Shown here: one piece after another, positions 1 to 12,133 of the stretch | How the letters are laid out: every line of letters begins with the position of its first letter | Position numbering within the stretch: position 1 is the first letter of the stretch | Assembly: GCF_904846155.1 (NCBI RefSeq) | Contig: NZ_CAJGZP010000001.1 | Span: forward strand, 2,604,001-2,668,000 | Source of the DNA: Psychrobacter fulvigenes | GTDB lineage: Bacteria > Pseudomonadota > Gammaproteobacteria > Pseudomonadales > Moraxellaceae | Direction of reading: 5' to 3' | DNA: 64,000 nucleotides | Program-made: the position numbers and the translations under genes | Notes under the pieces: model-generated | Told to the model about the DNA's origin: nothing | Database searches by the model: none | The model's input: only the letters and a program-made list of their open reading frames with translations

Positions 1-2159
1 ATGATGAAATAAACAACGGCTTGCACTATTTTGATGCCAGTTTATTCACCGCCATTCCAAAGGTGTATCGTAATACCAAAGATGCCATAGTCGAAGTCTA
101 CCCAGAACTCACCGACTATCCCCTACCCGCTTTTGTCAGCTTTGGCTCTTGGATTGGTGGCGATAGAGATGGTAATCCCTTCGTCACTCACGAAACTACC
201 GAGATGGCAGTACTGATGCATGCCAATACGGTGCTCCGTCATTACCAAGTCCTCATCAGAAAGCTGCGCCGCGAGCTTATTCATAGCAACACGATTGTCG
301 ACATTGCCCCAGATATTTATGCCCGCATCAAAGACTACAGCGAGCTTGATCAAAAAGTCTTCTTCTATAATCCTGAAGATTATCATAACGAGCCGTACCG
401 AAGACTACTGTCCATCATTCTTGCCAAAATAAAAGCGACCAACCAGCATATCCAAAGCCAAGGAACAGATAGTGAGGCCGGAAAAGATGCCTATTCAACC
501 CCCCAAGCCTTGTTAGATGACTTACGACTCATTCGCCAAAGTGTGAACACCCATGACCAGGCTCATGGCGAAGGTTTGCTGCTTGATACCATTCGCTTGG
601 TAAAAACCTGCGGATTTCACTTGGCATCTCTCGATATTCGCCAAGATTCAGGATATCACGGCGAAGTCATTGCTGACATTTTTGCCAGTGCTTCCAATCT
701 ACCAGACTATCAATCACTCAGCGAAACAGAGCGCCAACAGTGGTTAACACGTTTATTAGAAAACCCTGGCACACCGCTTATTTATAGCGATAATTTAAGC
801 GAGCAGACGCGTGAACAGCTTAACTTGATGAACTCTGTGGCGAAATTACGCAAACTGGTTGGCGAAGATACTTTTGGTAGCTATGTTATCTCCATGACCA
901 ATAACGCCAGTCAACTGTTAGAAGTGCTTCTACTGATGCGTTTTGCGGGCTTATCTGGCATCAATAATGAAGGTCATTTATTTGCTGCCTTACCTGTTGC
1001 CCCCTTATTTGAAACCATTGAAGATCTTAAAAATATTGACAAGATCATGCCTACGATTCTAGAAAACCCACTATATCGTGAGCTACTCGAGCACTCAGGG
1101 AACCTGCAAGAAATCATGCTTGGCTACTCAGATTCTTCAAAAGATGGCGGCATTATTACCTCGGCTTGGCAGCTGTATAGCGCTCAGCAAACCATTACCA
1201 ATATTGCCAATAAATATGGCATCAGTACACGGCTGTTCCATGGCCGCGGTGGCTCTGTCAGTCGCGGGGGCGGCTCCACCCATCAAGCCATCGCCGCCCA
1301 ACCTGCGGGCACCTTAAACGGGCAAATCAAGTTCACTGAGCAAGGTGAAGTACTTTACGCTAAGTATGCCAATCCAGATACGGCGGTCTTTGAATTAACC
1401 ATGGGCATCACTGGTGCGCTAAAAGCCAGTTCGTCACGATTTGTGGCACAACCAACACAGCTTGATAGGTATGAAACCCTATTTGCTCGATTGGCAGATG
1501 CTGGTGATCAGCAATACCGTGCCCTGACTGATAACACAGAAGGCTTCTATAAATTTTATTCTGAAGCCACACCTGTTCAAGAGATTTCATTGCTCAATAT
1601 TGGCTCACGTCCTGCCCATCGTAAAAAAGGACTGCCAAGTAAGTCTACCATTCGGGCGATACCTTGGGTATTTGGCTGGTCATTGGCGCGCTTCACCCTC
1701 CCTGCTTGGTACGGAGTGGGCAGCGCTTTAGATAGTGTCAAACAAGATGAAGACTTGATGAAGGAAATGAATAAAAACTGGCCGTTTTTCAGTGCCTTTA
1801 TCAGCAATATTGAAATGGCCTTTACCAAATCTGAGATGAGTATTGCCCGTGCATACAGCCAATTATGTGAGGATGAAACCTTACGCGAGCAAATAATGCA
1901 GGCAGTCATTGATGAGCATGAACTTACCAACGCAGGTCTTAACTCATTGCTAGATCAGGAGTCTTTACTTGCAAATCAACAAGACTTGGCTCATTCCTTG
2001 GAGTGGCGTAATGCCTACTTAGACCCGATTAATTATATTCAAATCGAGCTACTCAAACGCATGCGCCAAAAAGACACAGCAGAGGATAAACTCGCTGTAG
2101 AAGACCCATTGATTCGTAGTATCAACGCCCTAGCGGCAGGATTACGCAATACAGGTTAG
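1..2159 (+). CDS. ppc: Phosphoenolpyruvate carboxylase, C-terminal part (5' end outside window)
   Basis: PEP carboxylase adds bicarbonate to PEP to give oxaloacetate, refilling the TCA cycle in the cytoplasm. The reading frame is open from base 3 without a start codon, so the gene begins upstream; about 718 codons are visible of a family length near 870-930, so roughly 170-200 N-terminal residues are missing. Visible signatures are GSWIGGDRDGNPF (about 145-185), the LDIRQDS block (about 635), GYSDSSKDGG (about 1120-1150), the glycine-rich loop FHGRGGSVSRGGG (about 1235-1275), and the invariant C-terminal RNTG that closes the active site. A terminator follows 45 bases after the stop. Identity is secure. 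Confidence 0.97.
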   Translation, partial: DEINNGLHYFDASLFTAIPKVYRNTKDAIVEVYPELTDYPLPAFVSFGSWIGGDRDGNPFVTHETTEMAVLMHANTVLRHYQVLIRKLRRELIHSNTIVDIAPDIYARIKDYSELDQKVFFYNPEDYHNEPYRRLLSIILAKIKATNQHIQSQGTDSEAGKDAYSTPQALLDDLRLIRQSVNTHDQAHGEGLLLDTIRLVKTCGFHLASLDIRQDSGYHGEVIADIFASASNLPDYQSLSETERQQWLTRLLENPGTPLIYSDNLSEQTREQLNLMNSVAKLRKLVGEDTFGSYVISMTNNASQLLEVLLLMRFAGLSGINNEGHLFAALPVAPLFETIEDLKNIDKIMPTILENPLYRELLEHSGNLQEIMLGYSDSSKDGGIITSAWQLYSAQQTITNIANKYGISTRLFHGRGGSVSRGGGSTHQAIAAQPAGTLNGQIKFTEQGEVLYAKYANPDTAVFELTMGITGALKASSSRFVAQPTQLDRYETLFARLADAGDQQYRALTDNTEGFYKFYSEATPVQEISLLNIGSRPAHRKKGLPSKSTIRAIPWVFGWSLARFTLPAWYGVGSALDSVKQDEDLMKEMNKNWPFFSAFISNIEMAFTKSEMSIARAYSQLCEDETLREQIMQAVIDEHELTNAGLNSLLDQESLLANQQDLAHSLEWRNAYLDPINYIQIELLKRMRQKDTAEDKLAVEDPLIRSINALAAGLRNTG

Positions 2160-2202
2160 CGTTAAGAATAGCAATATCCTTAATGGTTTGAACTAGTTTT
2201 CT

Positions 2203-2250
2203 AACTGAGTTGATTTCATTGTTTTATTGCAGTGAGTCAACTCAGTTTTT
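2203..2250 (+). terminator. Rho-independent terminator of ppc
   Basis: An 11-bp perfect stem (AACTGAGTTGA at 2203-2213 with TCAACTCAGTT at 2237-2247) is followed by a T run. It sits between ppc and the convergent DUF938 gene. Confidence 0.85.
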
Positions 2251-2273
2251 TATGCCTAGTTTGAAAATAACTT

Positions 2274-2897
2274 TTAGTCTAATGATAACTTTTGAAAGAC
2301 TAATATTTGATTGTTCGCAGGCATCGCATATCTCTCATTTAATGTTAAACGATGTTGTTCTGCTAATTCTATGATGTCTTCTAAATTACGAATGCCGCTG
2401 TTTGCATCACGCTGCCGTAAGCTAATATCAAACTGCTGGTTACTCCCACTGGTATAGTGTCCGTTTTCGTTAAATGGCCCGTATACGATCAGCTTTCCGT
2501 GTGCAGGTAGTACGCCTCCAACCAAGTTAAATAATTGCTCAACCAAAGGCCAAGAGATTATATGCAGAGTATTGGCCGTAAATACCGCATCATAAGGTGC
2601 AGCAACGGCCTCATTCACTGGCACGGGATCGTGAGCTAAATCAAAAGCAAGCGGTGCATATAAGTTAGCGGCAGGATGAGCAGCGTGCCACGCATTGATA
2701 CTTGCATGATTATTGACAACATCACTGGTTTGCCATGTCAAATGCGCTAATCTGGGTGCAAAATAGACGCTATGCTGACCAGTGCCTGAGCCAACTTCTA
2801 ACACATGCAGGGAGTCTTTTAGCTCTTTTTGCAAAACAGATAAGGTTGGCTGTTTATTATTTTCGCAAGCTTGTGAAAAGGGTAAGTTGGCTATCAT
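2274..2897 (-). CDS. DUF938 family SAM-dependent methyltransferase
   Basis: This 207-residue protein has a Rossmann-type methyltransferase fold. The SAM-binding motif I EVGSGTGQH lies near residues 36-44. The N-terminal FSQACENN and the later ANTLHIISW and YGPFNENG blocks are typical of the DUF938 (UPF0585) family. The substrate is not known for the family, so no specific reaction is claimed. The start is one base from the stop of the broken flavodoxin-like gene upstream, so the two were evidently translated from one leftward transcript that also includes the OsmC gene. It converges on ppc across the terminator at 2203-2250. Confidence 0.85.
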   Translation of the reverse strand: MIANLPFSQACENNKQPTLSVLQKELKDSLHVLEVGSGTGQHSVYFAPRLAHLTWQTSDVVNNHASINAWHAAHPAANLYAPLAFDLAHDPVPVNEAVAAPYDAVFTANTLHIISWPLVEQLFNLVGGVLPAHGKLIVYGPFNENGHYTSGSNQQFDISLRQRDANSGIRNLEDIIELAEQHRLTLNERYAMPANNQILVFQKLSLD

Positions 2898-2898
2898 A

Positions 2899-3362
2899 TT
2901 AATAAATACCTGCTTCTAATCCAGCGGCAAGTGTCATGGCAAGTTCTTCGACTTGCTCAGTAAATACCTCTTGCCAATCACCTTGTAAAATCAGCGCTTC
3001 TTGAATCCATTCCCAGCGCAATCCAGTGGTAATGGTCTTTATGGCAAGCTTGGTACCCGTACCGTCAAACCCAGCTCGAATATAAAGCGCAAACGGCATG
3101 CCCTGCTTTTTCTCTAAAACTGGATAATAACAGCGATCAAAAAGTCTTTGGTCAGTCCCGCCATATAAGCCAAGTTCTCAGTCGTGCCTAATAATAATGC
3201 ATCGGCTGCCAACACATCTTCAGGTTGCGTATCTTGAGGCGATTTGAGTATGACGTTGATATCTAACTCAGGGTGATTAGCGCCATCATAGGCTGCTTGC
3301 GCTAGCTTTTTGGTATTCGGTGATGGCGCATGCGCGACAATAAGTAAGGTTTTGCTAGCCAT
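2899..3362 (-). pseudogene. Flavodoxin-like NAD(P)H-dependent reductase, split by a -1 base frameshift
   Basis: The N-terminal piece (from the ATG at 3362, preceded by AAAGGTG) reads TLLIVAHAPSPNT, then [13 protein letters not shown] and TKDFL, and stops at 3114. The C-terminal piece continues in another frame with [23 protein letters not shown] and [13 protein letters not shown], ending at 2899. Joined, they give the usual flavodoxin-fold (FMN-binding) family protein of about 155 residues. The break falls in a run of five T on the coding strand (A run at 3139-3143 on the given strand); one more T restores the frame exactly at DFFDR. It is either a recent mutation or a homopolymer error in the sequence. 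The gene lies between the OsmC gene (23 bases from this ATG) and DUF938 (1 base). Confidence 0.85.
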
Positions 3363-3385
3363 TTCAATCACCTTTATAGAGGTTA

Positions 3386-3793
3386 CTAGTTTTTGGAATT
3401 AATAGTCACCTTTTGAATGATATCAGGATGGATACTTTTCGCAACCGGACAAGTAAGCGCAGTGTTATAAAATATTTTTTGCGTTTTATCGTCTAACGCT
3501 TGATTAAAAGTAATCTCGACATGTATTTCACTGACACGTCTTGGCTCAGCAGCCATTATTTTAGTCACCTCAGCTGTGGTACCTGCAATGTCGATTTTCA
3601 TATCACGGGCTTTAATACCAATGATCGTTAGCATACAGCTGGCTAAGCTTGTCGCTAATAGATCAGTCGGTGAAAAAGCCTCACCCTTGCCCTGATTATC
3701 TGTTGGCGCATCCGTAATAATGTCATTGTTTGATTGCAAGTGAATAGCACTAGTACGCAAGTCGCCTTGGTAGGTTACTTTTGAAGTTGTCAT
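3386..3793 (-). CDS. OsmC family peroxide-reducing protein
   Basis: This 135-residue OsmC/Ohr-superfamily protein would reduce organic or inorganic peroxides through a cysteine pair. Both expected cysteines are present: Cys53 in the SLASCML motif and Cys115 in the TALTCPVAKS motif. The FSPTDLLATSLASC block is characteristic of the OsmC/YhfA-like branch rather than of classical Ohr. The start ATG has AGAGAAA just upstream. It heads a probable three-gene leftward unit with the flavodoxin-like reductase and the DUF938 methyltransferase, which fits a redox-stress role, though the exact substrate is not evident. Confidence 0.88.
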   Translation of the reverse strand: MTTSKVTYQGDLRTSAIHLQSNNDIITDAPTDNQGKGEAFSPTDLLATSLASCMLTIIGIKARDMKIDIAGTTAEVTKIMAAEPRRVSEIHVEITFNQALDDKTQKIFYNTALTCPVAKSIHPDIIQKVTINSKN

Positions 3794-3913
3794 AGATTTC
3801 TCTTATATAGTTATCAATATTAAATATATATTTAAAAATATCTTCCTTCATCTAAATAATATATTTTATTTGTATAATAAAGCTATGGTAGTTAATAGTA
3901 TTTCTTACCACTT

Positions 3914-5242
3914 TCATAAAGCAGATTTAGTAAATGGCTTATGGAATAAAGAAGGCATTTGATCTTGTTTTAAATAGAATTTAGGCATTTGATCTTCTTC
4001 AATCCAAGCATATCCATTTAGGCGATCTTTTAAAGCACCATATTGTGAAGGCATTGACAACTCATTCATAATCTTTCTCACGAATGAGCGATACCTCCTT
4101 CCAACAAAATATTGTTTATATAAGTAAGAAGGAATTGGAAGCTTTACAGCATCATCTCCAGAAACTGAAATACCAAGAATTTTCGTTGGAGGAGCTAACT
4201 TTATAAATCTAAGATCTACACCTTTAGACTTTAAAAGATTATCTCCAACAGACATGATTTCACTAACCATTTTAGAATGCTTCTGATATCGTCCTTGTTC
4301 CATATCTCTTTCTATTTCAGTAATTCTCTCTCGTATTTCCTGCACTTCTGAATTACTCCGGTAATAAGAAAGTGCTTCGAGATATTCTTGTCCATCAGTA
4401 CATTCTTTCACTAGCATAGGTATGAAATTAGGAAGCTGAAGTTCGTCTGAGCTAGGAACTAAATCTAAGTCGCTATATGTTTGAAGCATACTCTTTTTAA
4501 ACCCCTTCATACCGACATTGAAAGATTTAGCAAAATCAGTAGAGTTGTTTGAGCCAGAATTCAAACGATCAAGGAAGTCATACGAAAAAAAATCTCTTAG
4601 TGGATGGGACATGTAGGTCAAGTTTAGTTTTGCAGCATATACTTGGTGCCATATATACTGAGTTCCTAACCACGCCATAACTGAAAGCATTCGCTTAACG
4701 TGTGGTGATAACTTTCTCCAGCTGACAGGTCTTCCGTCAATACCATGAATTTCAAAATCTTCACCTAGCTTATAATCAGCTGGACTCGCTAAAAAAGCCT
4801 CAATTAAAGGGTTCTCTTTTTCAATACCCATAGTCCGAAAAACTAAATAAAATTCCGAACTCGAGTGCTCCCAAATGAATTTACTAAAAGCATTAGCTTG
4901 TTCGAAATATTGAGAAAATAAACTTCTGTCAGATCCACTCTTAAATGCTGTAGTCCATGCTTCAGAAAGGGACTTAGAAATAGTCAATAAGTCATTATCT
5001 TCTTCTTTAAGAACAGTTTTAAAAGAAAACACAGGATCAGATAACATTTTTTTTCTAGCAGATGTTAAAGATGCTTTATAGGTATCTGGAACAACTATGT
5101 TATCACTTAATAAAAAAGCCTCACTAAAGCGTTCAAGAGCAACATGTTCCATATCAAGTAAAGCTGGTTCTTTAGTTGGAGCTTTCCCCAGTGCCCGTTG
5201 CACGCTTGAGATTGTTGCATTATCCAATAAAATAGAAGACAT
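3914..5242 (-). CDS. Orphan 442-residue protein of unknown function
   Basis: I do not recognise this protein. It has no signal peptide or clear membrane segment and appears soluble. The N-terminus begins ILLDNATISSVQRALG, followed by an acidic/aromatic stretch with SDNIVVPDTYK. A charged, probably helical segment (IRERITEIERDMEQ) lies near residues 300-320. The C-terminus contains a ten-residue near-repeat (EEDQMPKFYL, KQDQMPSLFH). The coding DNA is visibly richer in A+T than its neighbours, and a weak AGGG is the only ribosome-binding signal. It lies between the OsmC gene and the rRNA terminator, a position that often receives foreign genes. The long uninterrupted frame makes it a real gene; function is open. 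Confidence 0.75.
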   Translation of the reverse strand: MSSILLDNATISSVQRALGKAPTKEPALLDMEHVALERFSEAFLLSDNIVVPDTYKASLTSARKKMLSDPVFSFKTVLKEEDNDLLTISKSLSEAWTTAFKSGSDRSLFSQYFEQANAFSKFIWEHSSSEFYLVFRTMGIEKENPLIEAFLASPADYKLGEDFEIHGIDGRPVSWRKLSPHVKRMLSVMAWLGTQYIWHQVYAAKLNLTYMSHPLRDFFSYDFLDRLNSGSNNSTDFAKSFNVGMKGFKKSMLQTYSDLDLVPSSDELQLPNFIPMLVKECTDGQEYLEALSYYRSNSEVQEIRERITEIERDMEQGRYQKHSKMVSEIMSVGDNLLKSKGVDLRFIKLAPPTKILGISVSGDDAVKLPIPSYLYKQYFVGRRYRSFVRKIMNELSMPSQYGALKDRLNGYAWIEEDQMPKFYLKQDQMPSLFHKPFTKSAL

Positions 5243-5316
5243 TAAAATTATCCCTAGGAAAGTATATAACCCTTAATCTTTAATAATACCATTAAAATAA
5301 TAAATCTCCACGCAAA

Positions 5317-5351
5317 AAAAAGCCCCCTCAACAATATTGAGGGGGCTTTTT
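5317..5351 (-). terminator. rRNA operon terminator (bidirectional shape)
   Basis: A 14-bp perfect stem rich in G and C (5318-5331 with 5337-5350) with a five-base loop is flanked by A and T runs on its two sides. It follows the 5S gene on the leftward strand and also separates the operon from the orphan gene, where readthrough would otherwise enter. Confidence 0.93.
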
Positions 5352-5362
5352 AGGAATAGAGA

Positions 5363-5476
5363 GCTGACGATGACCTACTCTCACATGGCCGGAGCCACAC
5401 TACCATCGGCGCTATGATGTTTCACTTCTGAGTTCGAGAAGGGATCAGGTGGTTCCATCATGCTATTGTCGTCAGC
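5363..5476 (-). rRNA. rrf: 5S ribosomal RNA
   Basis: About 114 bases with the conserved 5S core, seen on the given strand as ACCATCGGCGCTATGATG and TTCACTTCTGAGTTCGAGAA. The ends pair (GCTGACGA near 5363 with TCGTCAGC near 5476). It is the last gene of the rRNA operon, 12 bases before the terminator. Ends are set by the terminal helix and may be off by a few bases. Confidence 0.95.
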
Positions 5477-5528
5477 AAAGGGGGTTAGATATGAGTCTGT
5501 TGTTTTATGTGACTTATCACACTACTTG

Positions 5529-5593
5529 ACTGAATCAAGCAATAGGTGATATCGAAATAATTAGACTTGTATACAAACCACTTGGGTGTTGTA

Positions 5594-5601
<8 letters not shown>
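5529..5601 (-). other. 23S rRNA processing stem, 3' arm
   Basis: Bases 5529-5554 pair with 8516-8546, and 5581-5601 pair with 8443-8462 (one bulged base). Together they make a long helix that brings the two ends of 23S rRNA together, the usual substrate for RNase III. Confidence 0.8.
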
Positions 5602-8442
<2,841 letters not shown>

Positions 8443-8449
<7 letters not shown>

Positions 8450-8546
8450 ATACAACCCCAAGTAGTCTTACTCTTAAAGAGTTTGATTACTAAGTGTTGT
8501 CTGTCGTAATTATAACGATATCACCTATGTTTACGCTTGATTCAGT
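8443..8546 (-). other. 23S rRNA processing stem, 5' arm
   Basis: Complement of the 3' arm. CTTGACCATACAAC at 8443-8456 pairs with 5588-5601; CGATATCACCTAT (8516-8528) and GCTTGATTCAGT (8535-8546) pair with 5529-5554. Confidence 0.8.
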
Positions 8547-8560
8547 TCTCTTTACTTTTT

Positions 8561-8612
8561 TAATAACTCACTACTGGGATAACAACTGATGTCGTTAAGT
8601 AGTGAGTTATTA
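8561..8612 (-). repeat. 15-bp perfect hairpin in the 16S-23S spacer
   Basis: TAATAACTCACTACT at 8561-8575 is repeated inverted at 8598-8612 around a 22-base loop. It lies between tRNA-Ala and 23S, just outside the 23S processing stem. In the direction of rRNA transcription it is followed by an A run rather than a T run, so it is not a terminator. Confidence 0.8.
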
Positions 8613-8662
8613 AGGTTAATGACGACACGTGAACATGTCATCACTAACCCAGACTCATATCT

Positions 8663-8714
8663 ATGTTTTTAAATAGTCTCTGTGCTCTCGTCAAGTCACA
8701 GATTCTGTATAAAA
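8663..8714 (-). repeat. Hairpin module shared with the rRNA leader (spacer copy)
   Basis: ATGTTTTTAAATAGT (8663-8677), a small hairpin (TCTGTG 8679-8684 with CACAGA 8697-8702) and TTCTGTATAAAA (8703-8714) occur in this order. The same three parts occur in the leader at 10890-10946. Position in both leader and spacer resembles that of rRNA antitermination (boxB-boxA) signals, but that role is inferred. Confidence 0.6.
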
Positions 8715-8804
8715 CAGAAAGAAGTAATCAATGCCGTCTCGGCTGAATCACTTGTTTCTATTTATACGTATTTAAATATTCTATCTAAAGCATGTCGTTT
8801 ATAG

Positions 8805-8880
8805 TGGTGGAGCCAAACGGAGTCGAACCGTTGACCTCCTGCGTGCAAGGCAGGCGCTCTACCAACTGAGCTATGGCCCC
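8805..8880 (-). tRNA. tRNA-Ala (anticodon TGC)
   Basis: 76 bases with encoded CCA. The gene strand begins GGGGCCATAGCTCAG, has the anticodon loop CTTGCAC, the T loop GGTTCGACTCC, and ends CTCCACCA. It is the second spacer tRNA, as is typical for gammaproteobacterial rRNA operons. Confidence 0.97.
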
Positions 8881-8887
8881 ATATATA

Positions 8888-8964
8888 TGGTGGGTCTAAG
8901 TGGACTTGAACCACTGACCCCCGCGTTATCAACACGGTGCTCTAACCAGCTGAGCTACAGACCC
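8888..8964 (-). tRNA. tRNA-Ile (anticodon GAT)
   Basis: 77 bases with encoded CCA. The gene strand begins GGGTCTGTAGCTCAG, has anticodon loop TTGATAA, T loop GGTTCAAGTCC, and ends GACCCACCA. It lies 7 bases upstream of tRNA-Ala. Confidence 0.97.
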
Positions 8965-9079
8965 TGAGAAGCGTGTAAAAAAAGCACTGCTTTTTTAGCT
9001 TCGCAAGGAGAATCCTTTAAATAGGATTCTCTATAAGCTTGGCTAGCAGTACCTTACATACTAAGCTAATAAACTAAAC

Positions 9080-9094
9080 TAAAGAACAACTTGT
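9080..9094 (-). other. 16S rRNA processing stem, 3' arm
   Basis: TAAAGAACAACTTGT is the exact inverted complement of 10872-10886 on the other side of 16S. A 15-bp helix across the 16S gene is the expected RNase III target. Confidence 0.8.
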
Positions 9095-9123
9095 TGTGAA
9101 TTCTTGCTGACCGAATGCGTCTA

Positions 9124-10662
<1,539 letters not shown>

Positions 10663-10779
10663 AATCTTGCTTGAAGTCTTCACTATAAATAGTAAGATGA
10701 CTCCTAATCTTGGCTCATTCTTTTCTGGCTCGTCGCTCTAAATTATGTTCGTAATGAATTAACTTTGAGTTTTCTTGCT

Positions 10780-10787
10780 TTAAAGAA
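10780..10787 (-). promoter_or_regulatory. boxA-like antitermination element (candidate)
   Basis: The transcribed strand reads TTCTTTAA, one base from the CTCTTTAA core of rRNA boxA, about 118 bases before 16S. The match is short, so it is only a candidate. Confidence 0.35.
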
Positions 10788-10871
10788 TGATAATTTTTAT
10801 AGTTATAAGTCCCCAGATAAACGAGGTCTCACAACTTTATTTTTTAGCATTCTGTGTCAGCAAAAATCCAC

Positions 10872-10886
10872 ACAAGTTGTTCTTTA
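10872..10886 (-). other. 16S rRNA processing stem, 5' arm
   Basis: ACAAGTTGTTCTTTA, exact inverted complement of 9080-9094, about 210 bases before the 16S 5' end. Confidence 0.8.
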
Positions 10887-10889
10887 GTT

Positions 10890-10946
10890 ATGCTTTTAAA
10901 TAGTGTCAAGCTACTGTCGTCCAGTAGATAAGTGTTCTGTATAAAA
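10890..10946 (-). repeat. Hairpin module shared with the 16S-23S spacer (leader copy)
   Basis: ATGCTTTTAAATAGT (10890-10904), a hairpin (CTACTG 10911-10916 with CAGTAG 10922-10927) and TTCTGTATAAAA (10935-10946). The flanks match the spacer copy at 8663-8714 while the hairpin sequence differs but keeps its pairing, which suggests selection on structure. Confidence 0.6.
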
Positions 10947-11001
10947 TATCTGACCAATTATTACTTAGACAATACGTCTTTTCTTGATTGGCGAGCCGAC
11001 T

Positions 11002-11029
11002 ATCATATCACAATGGATTGGGTTGTCAA
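11002..11029 (-). promoter_or_regulatory. rRNA promoter P3 (closest to 16S)
   Basis: On the leftward strand: -35 TTGACA (11024-11029), 16-bp spacer, -10 TATGAT (11002-11007). This is the only one of the three with a consensus -35. Confidence 0.8.
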
Positions 11030-11110
11030 GCTGTTATTTTATTTAACTTCAACAGGTTAGACGGTTATTAGCTCTCGCTTCTACCATTGCCCTGTCCTGA
11101 TGAGCTGCGT

Positions 11111-11138
11111 ATTATAGACGTTTAAATGGTTAAGTCAA
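11111..11138 (-). promoter_or_regulatory. rRNA promoter P2
   Basis: On the leftward strand: -35 TTGACT (11133-11138), 16-bp spacer, -10 TATAAT (11111-11116). The upstream side is A/T-rich, as in UP elements. Confidence 0.85.
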
Positions 11139-11287
11139 GGGGTAATTTTATTTAGTTTGAAAGTTTTTATCCAACTACCTAGGTAGTTCAGATAAAACTG
11201 CAAACTATCAGCTGATTGGGCAATAGCTACGCTATTATTAATAAGTGGTAATCCACTCCAATCTGCCTTCCCTTTCGACTGGGTGGC

Positions 11288-11315
11288 ATTATACTCGGTT
11301 TTAATAGGGGGTCAA
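11288..11315 (-). promoter_or_regulatory. rRNA promoter P1 (farthest from 16S)
   Basis: On the leftward strand: -35 TTGACC (11310-11315), 16-bp spacer, -10 TATAAT (11288-11293). The 10663-11410 stretch holds these three promoters, the leader module, the processing arm and no gene. Confidence 0.85.
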
Positions 11316-11410
11316 GGGGTAACCTCTAAATAATTCAGATTACTCTACTATAACGATGAGGTTTTCCGCTAACTGCTTGTTATAGCTAACAAATCCTCAC
11401 CTTAACTATT

Positions 11411-11968
11411 TTAAAGACAAAGGCTTTTCGTCCATTGGCCTGCGTTGTCACCACGCGCGCACTTATACTGCACGCCGTACTGCACCCAGTTCCAATCCAA
11501 TCCCAATGGTTTCTCTTCTGACTTAAAGCTTATCCGGTAGCGCTCGGCACTAACACTGTCATCCATCAGATCAGAACGAGTAATTATCACCACTGCTACG
11601 CCTGGCTGCGATTTTGATGGGAACAAAAAGGTTTGTGCCAAGTCGTAGTCAGCATCCACTTCTGCAGCACCGCCATTAATCAAATGCAGCTTTTGCAGAC
11701 CACAAGCAATCAGTCCCGTTTCTACAGGACAGGGAGCTGAGGCATAAGTGGCCGTGCGACCATTGACACTTATAAATTTAAAATTGTTAGGATTAGCCGC
11801 TTCTGCCCGTGTGATCAGATTCGAGGGTTTGGAAGTTGGCTGATAACTTGCTGATGCCTGAGCATTACCAGCATAAATAGAGGCAGACGCCATAGATAGC
11901 ATTAGCAGTGATGTATATAACCACTTTGAATGGCAAAAAAGTCCGCGATGGGTTTTAGGTATAGTCAT
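11411..11968 (-). CDS. Secreted protein of unknown function
   Basis: 185 residues from the ATG at 11968, chosen because GAGG lies just upstream; an in-frame start further up at 11998 has no such site. A hydrophobic stretch (LYTSLLMLSMASASIYAGNA, about residues 17-36) ending in AQASA looks like a signal peptide, so the mature protein should be periplasmic or outer-membrane associated. Four cysteines (CPVETGLIACG, CARG, CL at the end) could form disulfides. I do not recognise a family. It lies between the pssA terminator and rRNA promoter P1, and no terminator is seen before P1. Confidence 0.7.
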   Translation of the reverse strand: MTIPKTHRGLFCHSKWLYTSLLMLSMASASIYAGNAQASASYQPTSKPSNLITRAEAANPNNFKFISVNGRTATYASAPCPVETGLIACGLQKLHLINGGAAEVDADYDLAQTFLFPSKSQPGVAVVIITRSDLMDDSVSAERYRISFKSEEKPLGLDWNWVQYGVQYKCARGDNAGQWTKSLCL

Positions 11969-12073
11969 AGTAACCTCGGCTGTCAAAATAAGTAGCAACA
12001 GATCCTAATAGTATGTCTCAGATTCTCAATGGAAGCACCTTCAGTTTATATCAGATAGTAATATTGACAACCA

Positions 12074-12109
12074 TAAAAAAAGGGGCTCACCTATTGGTAA
12101 GCCCCTTTC
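12074..12109 (-). terminator. Terminator of the rlmJ-pssA unit
   Basis: AAAGGGGCT (12079-12087) pairs with AGCCCCTTT (12100-12108), with ACC/GGT inside. On the leftward strand the stem is followed by seven T. Confidence 0.88.
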
Positions 12110-12133
12110 TATAATCATTTGCTGTCTATAATT

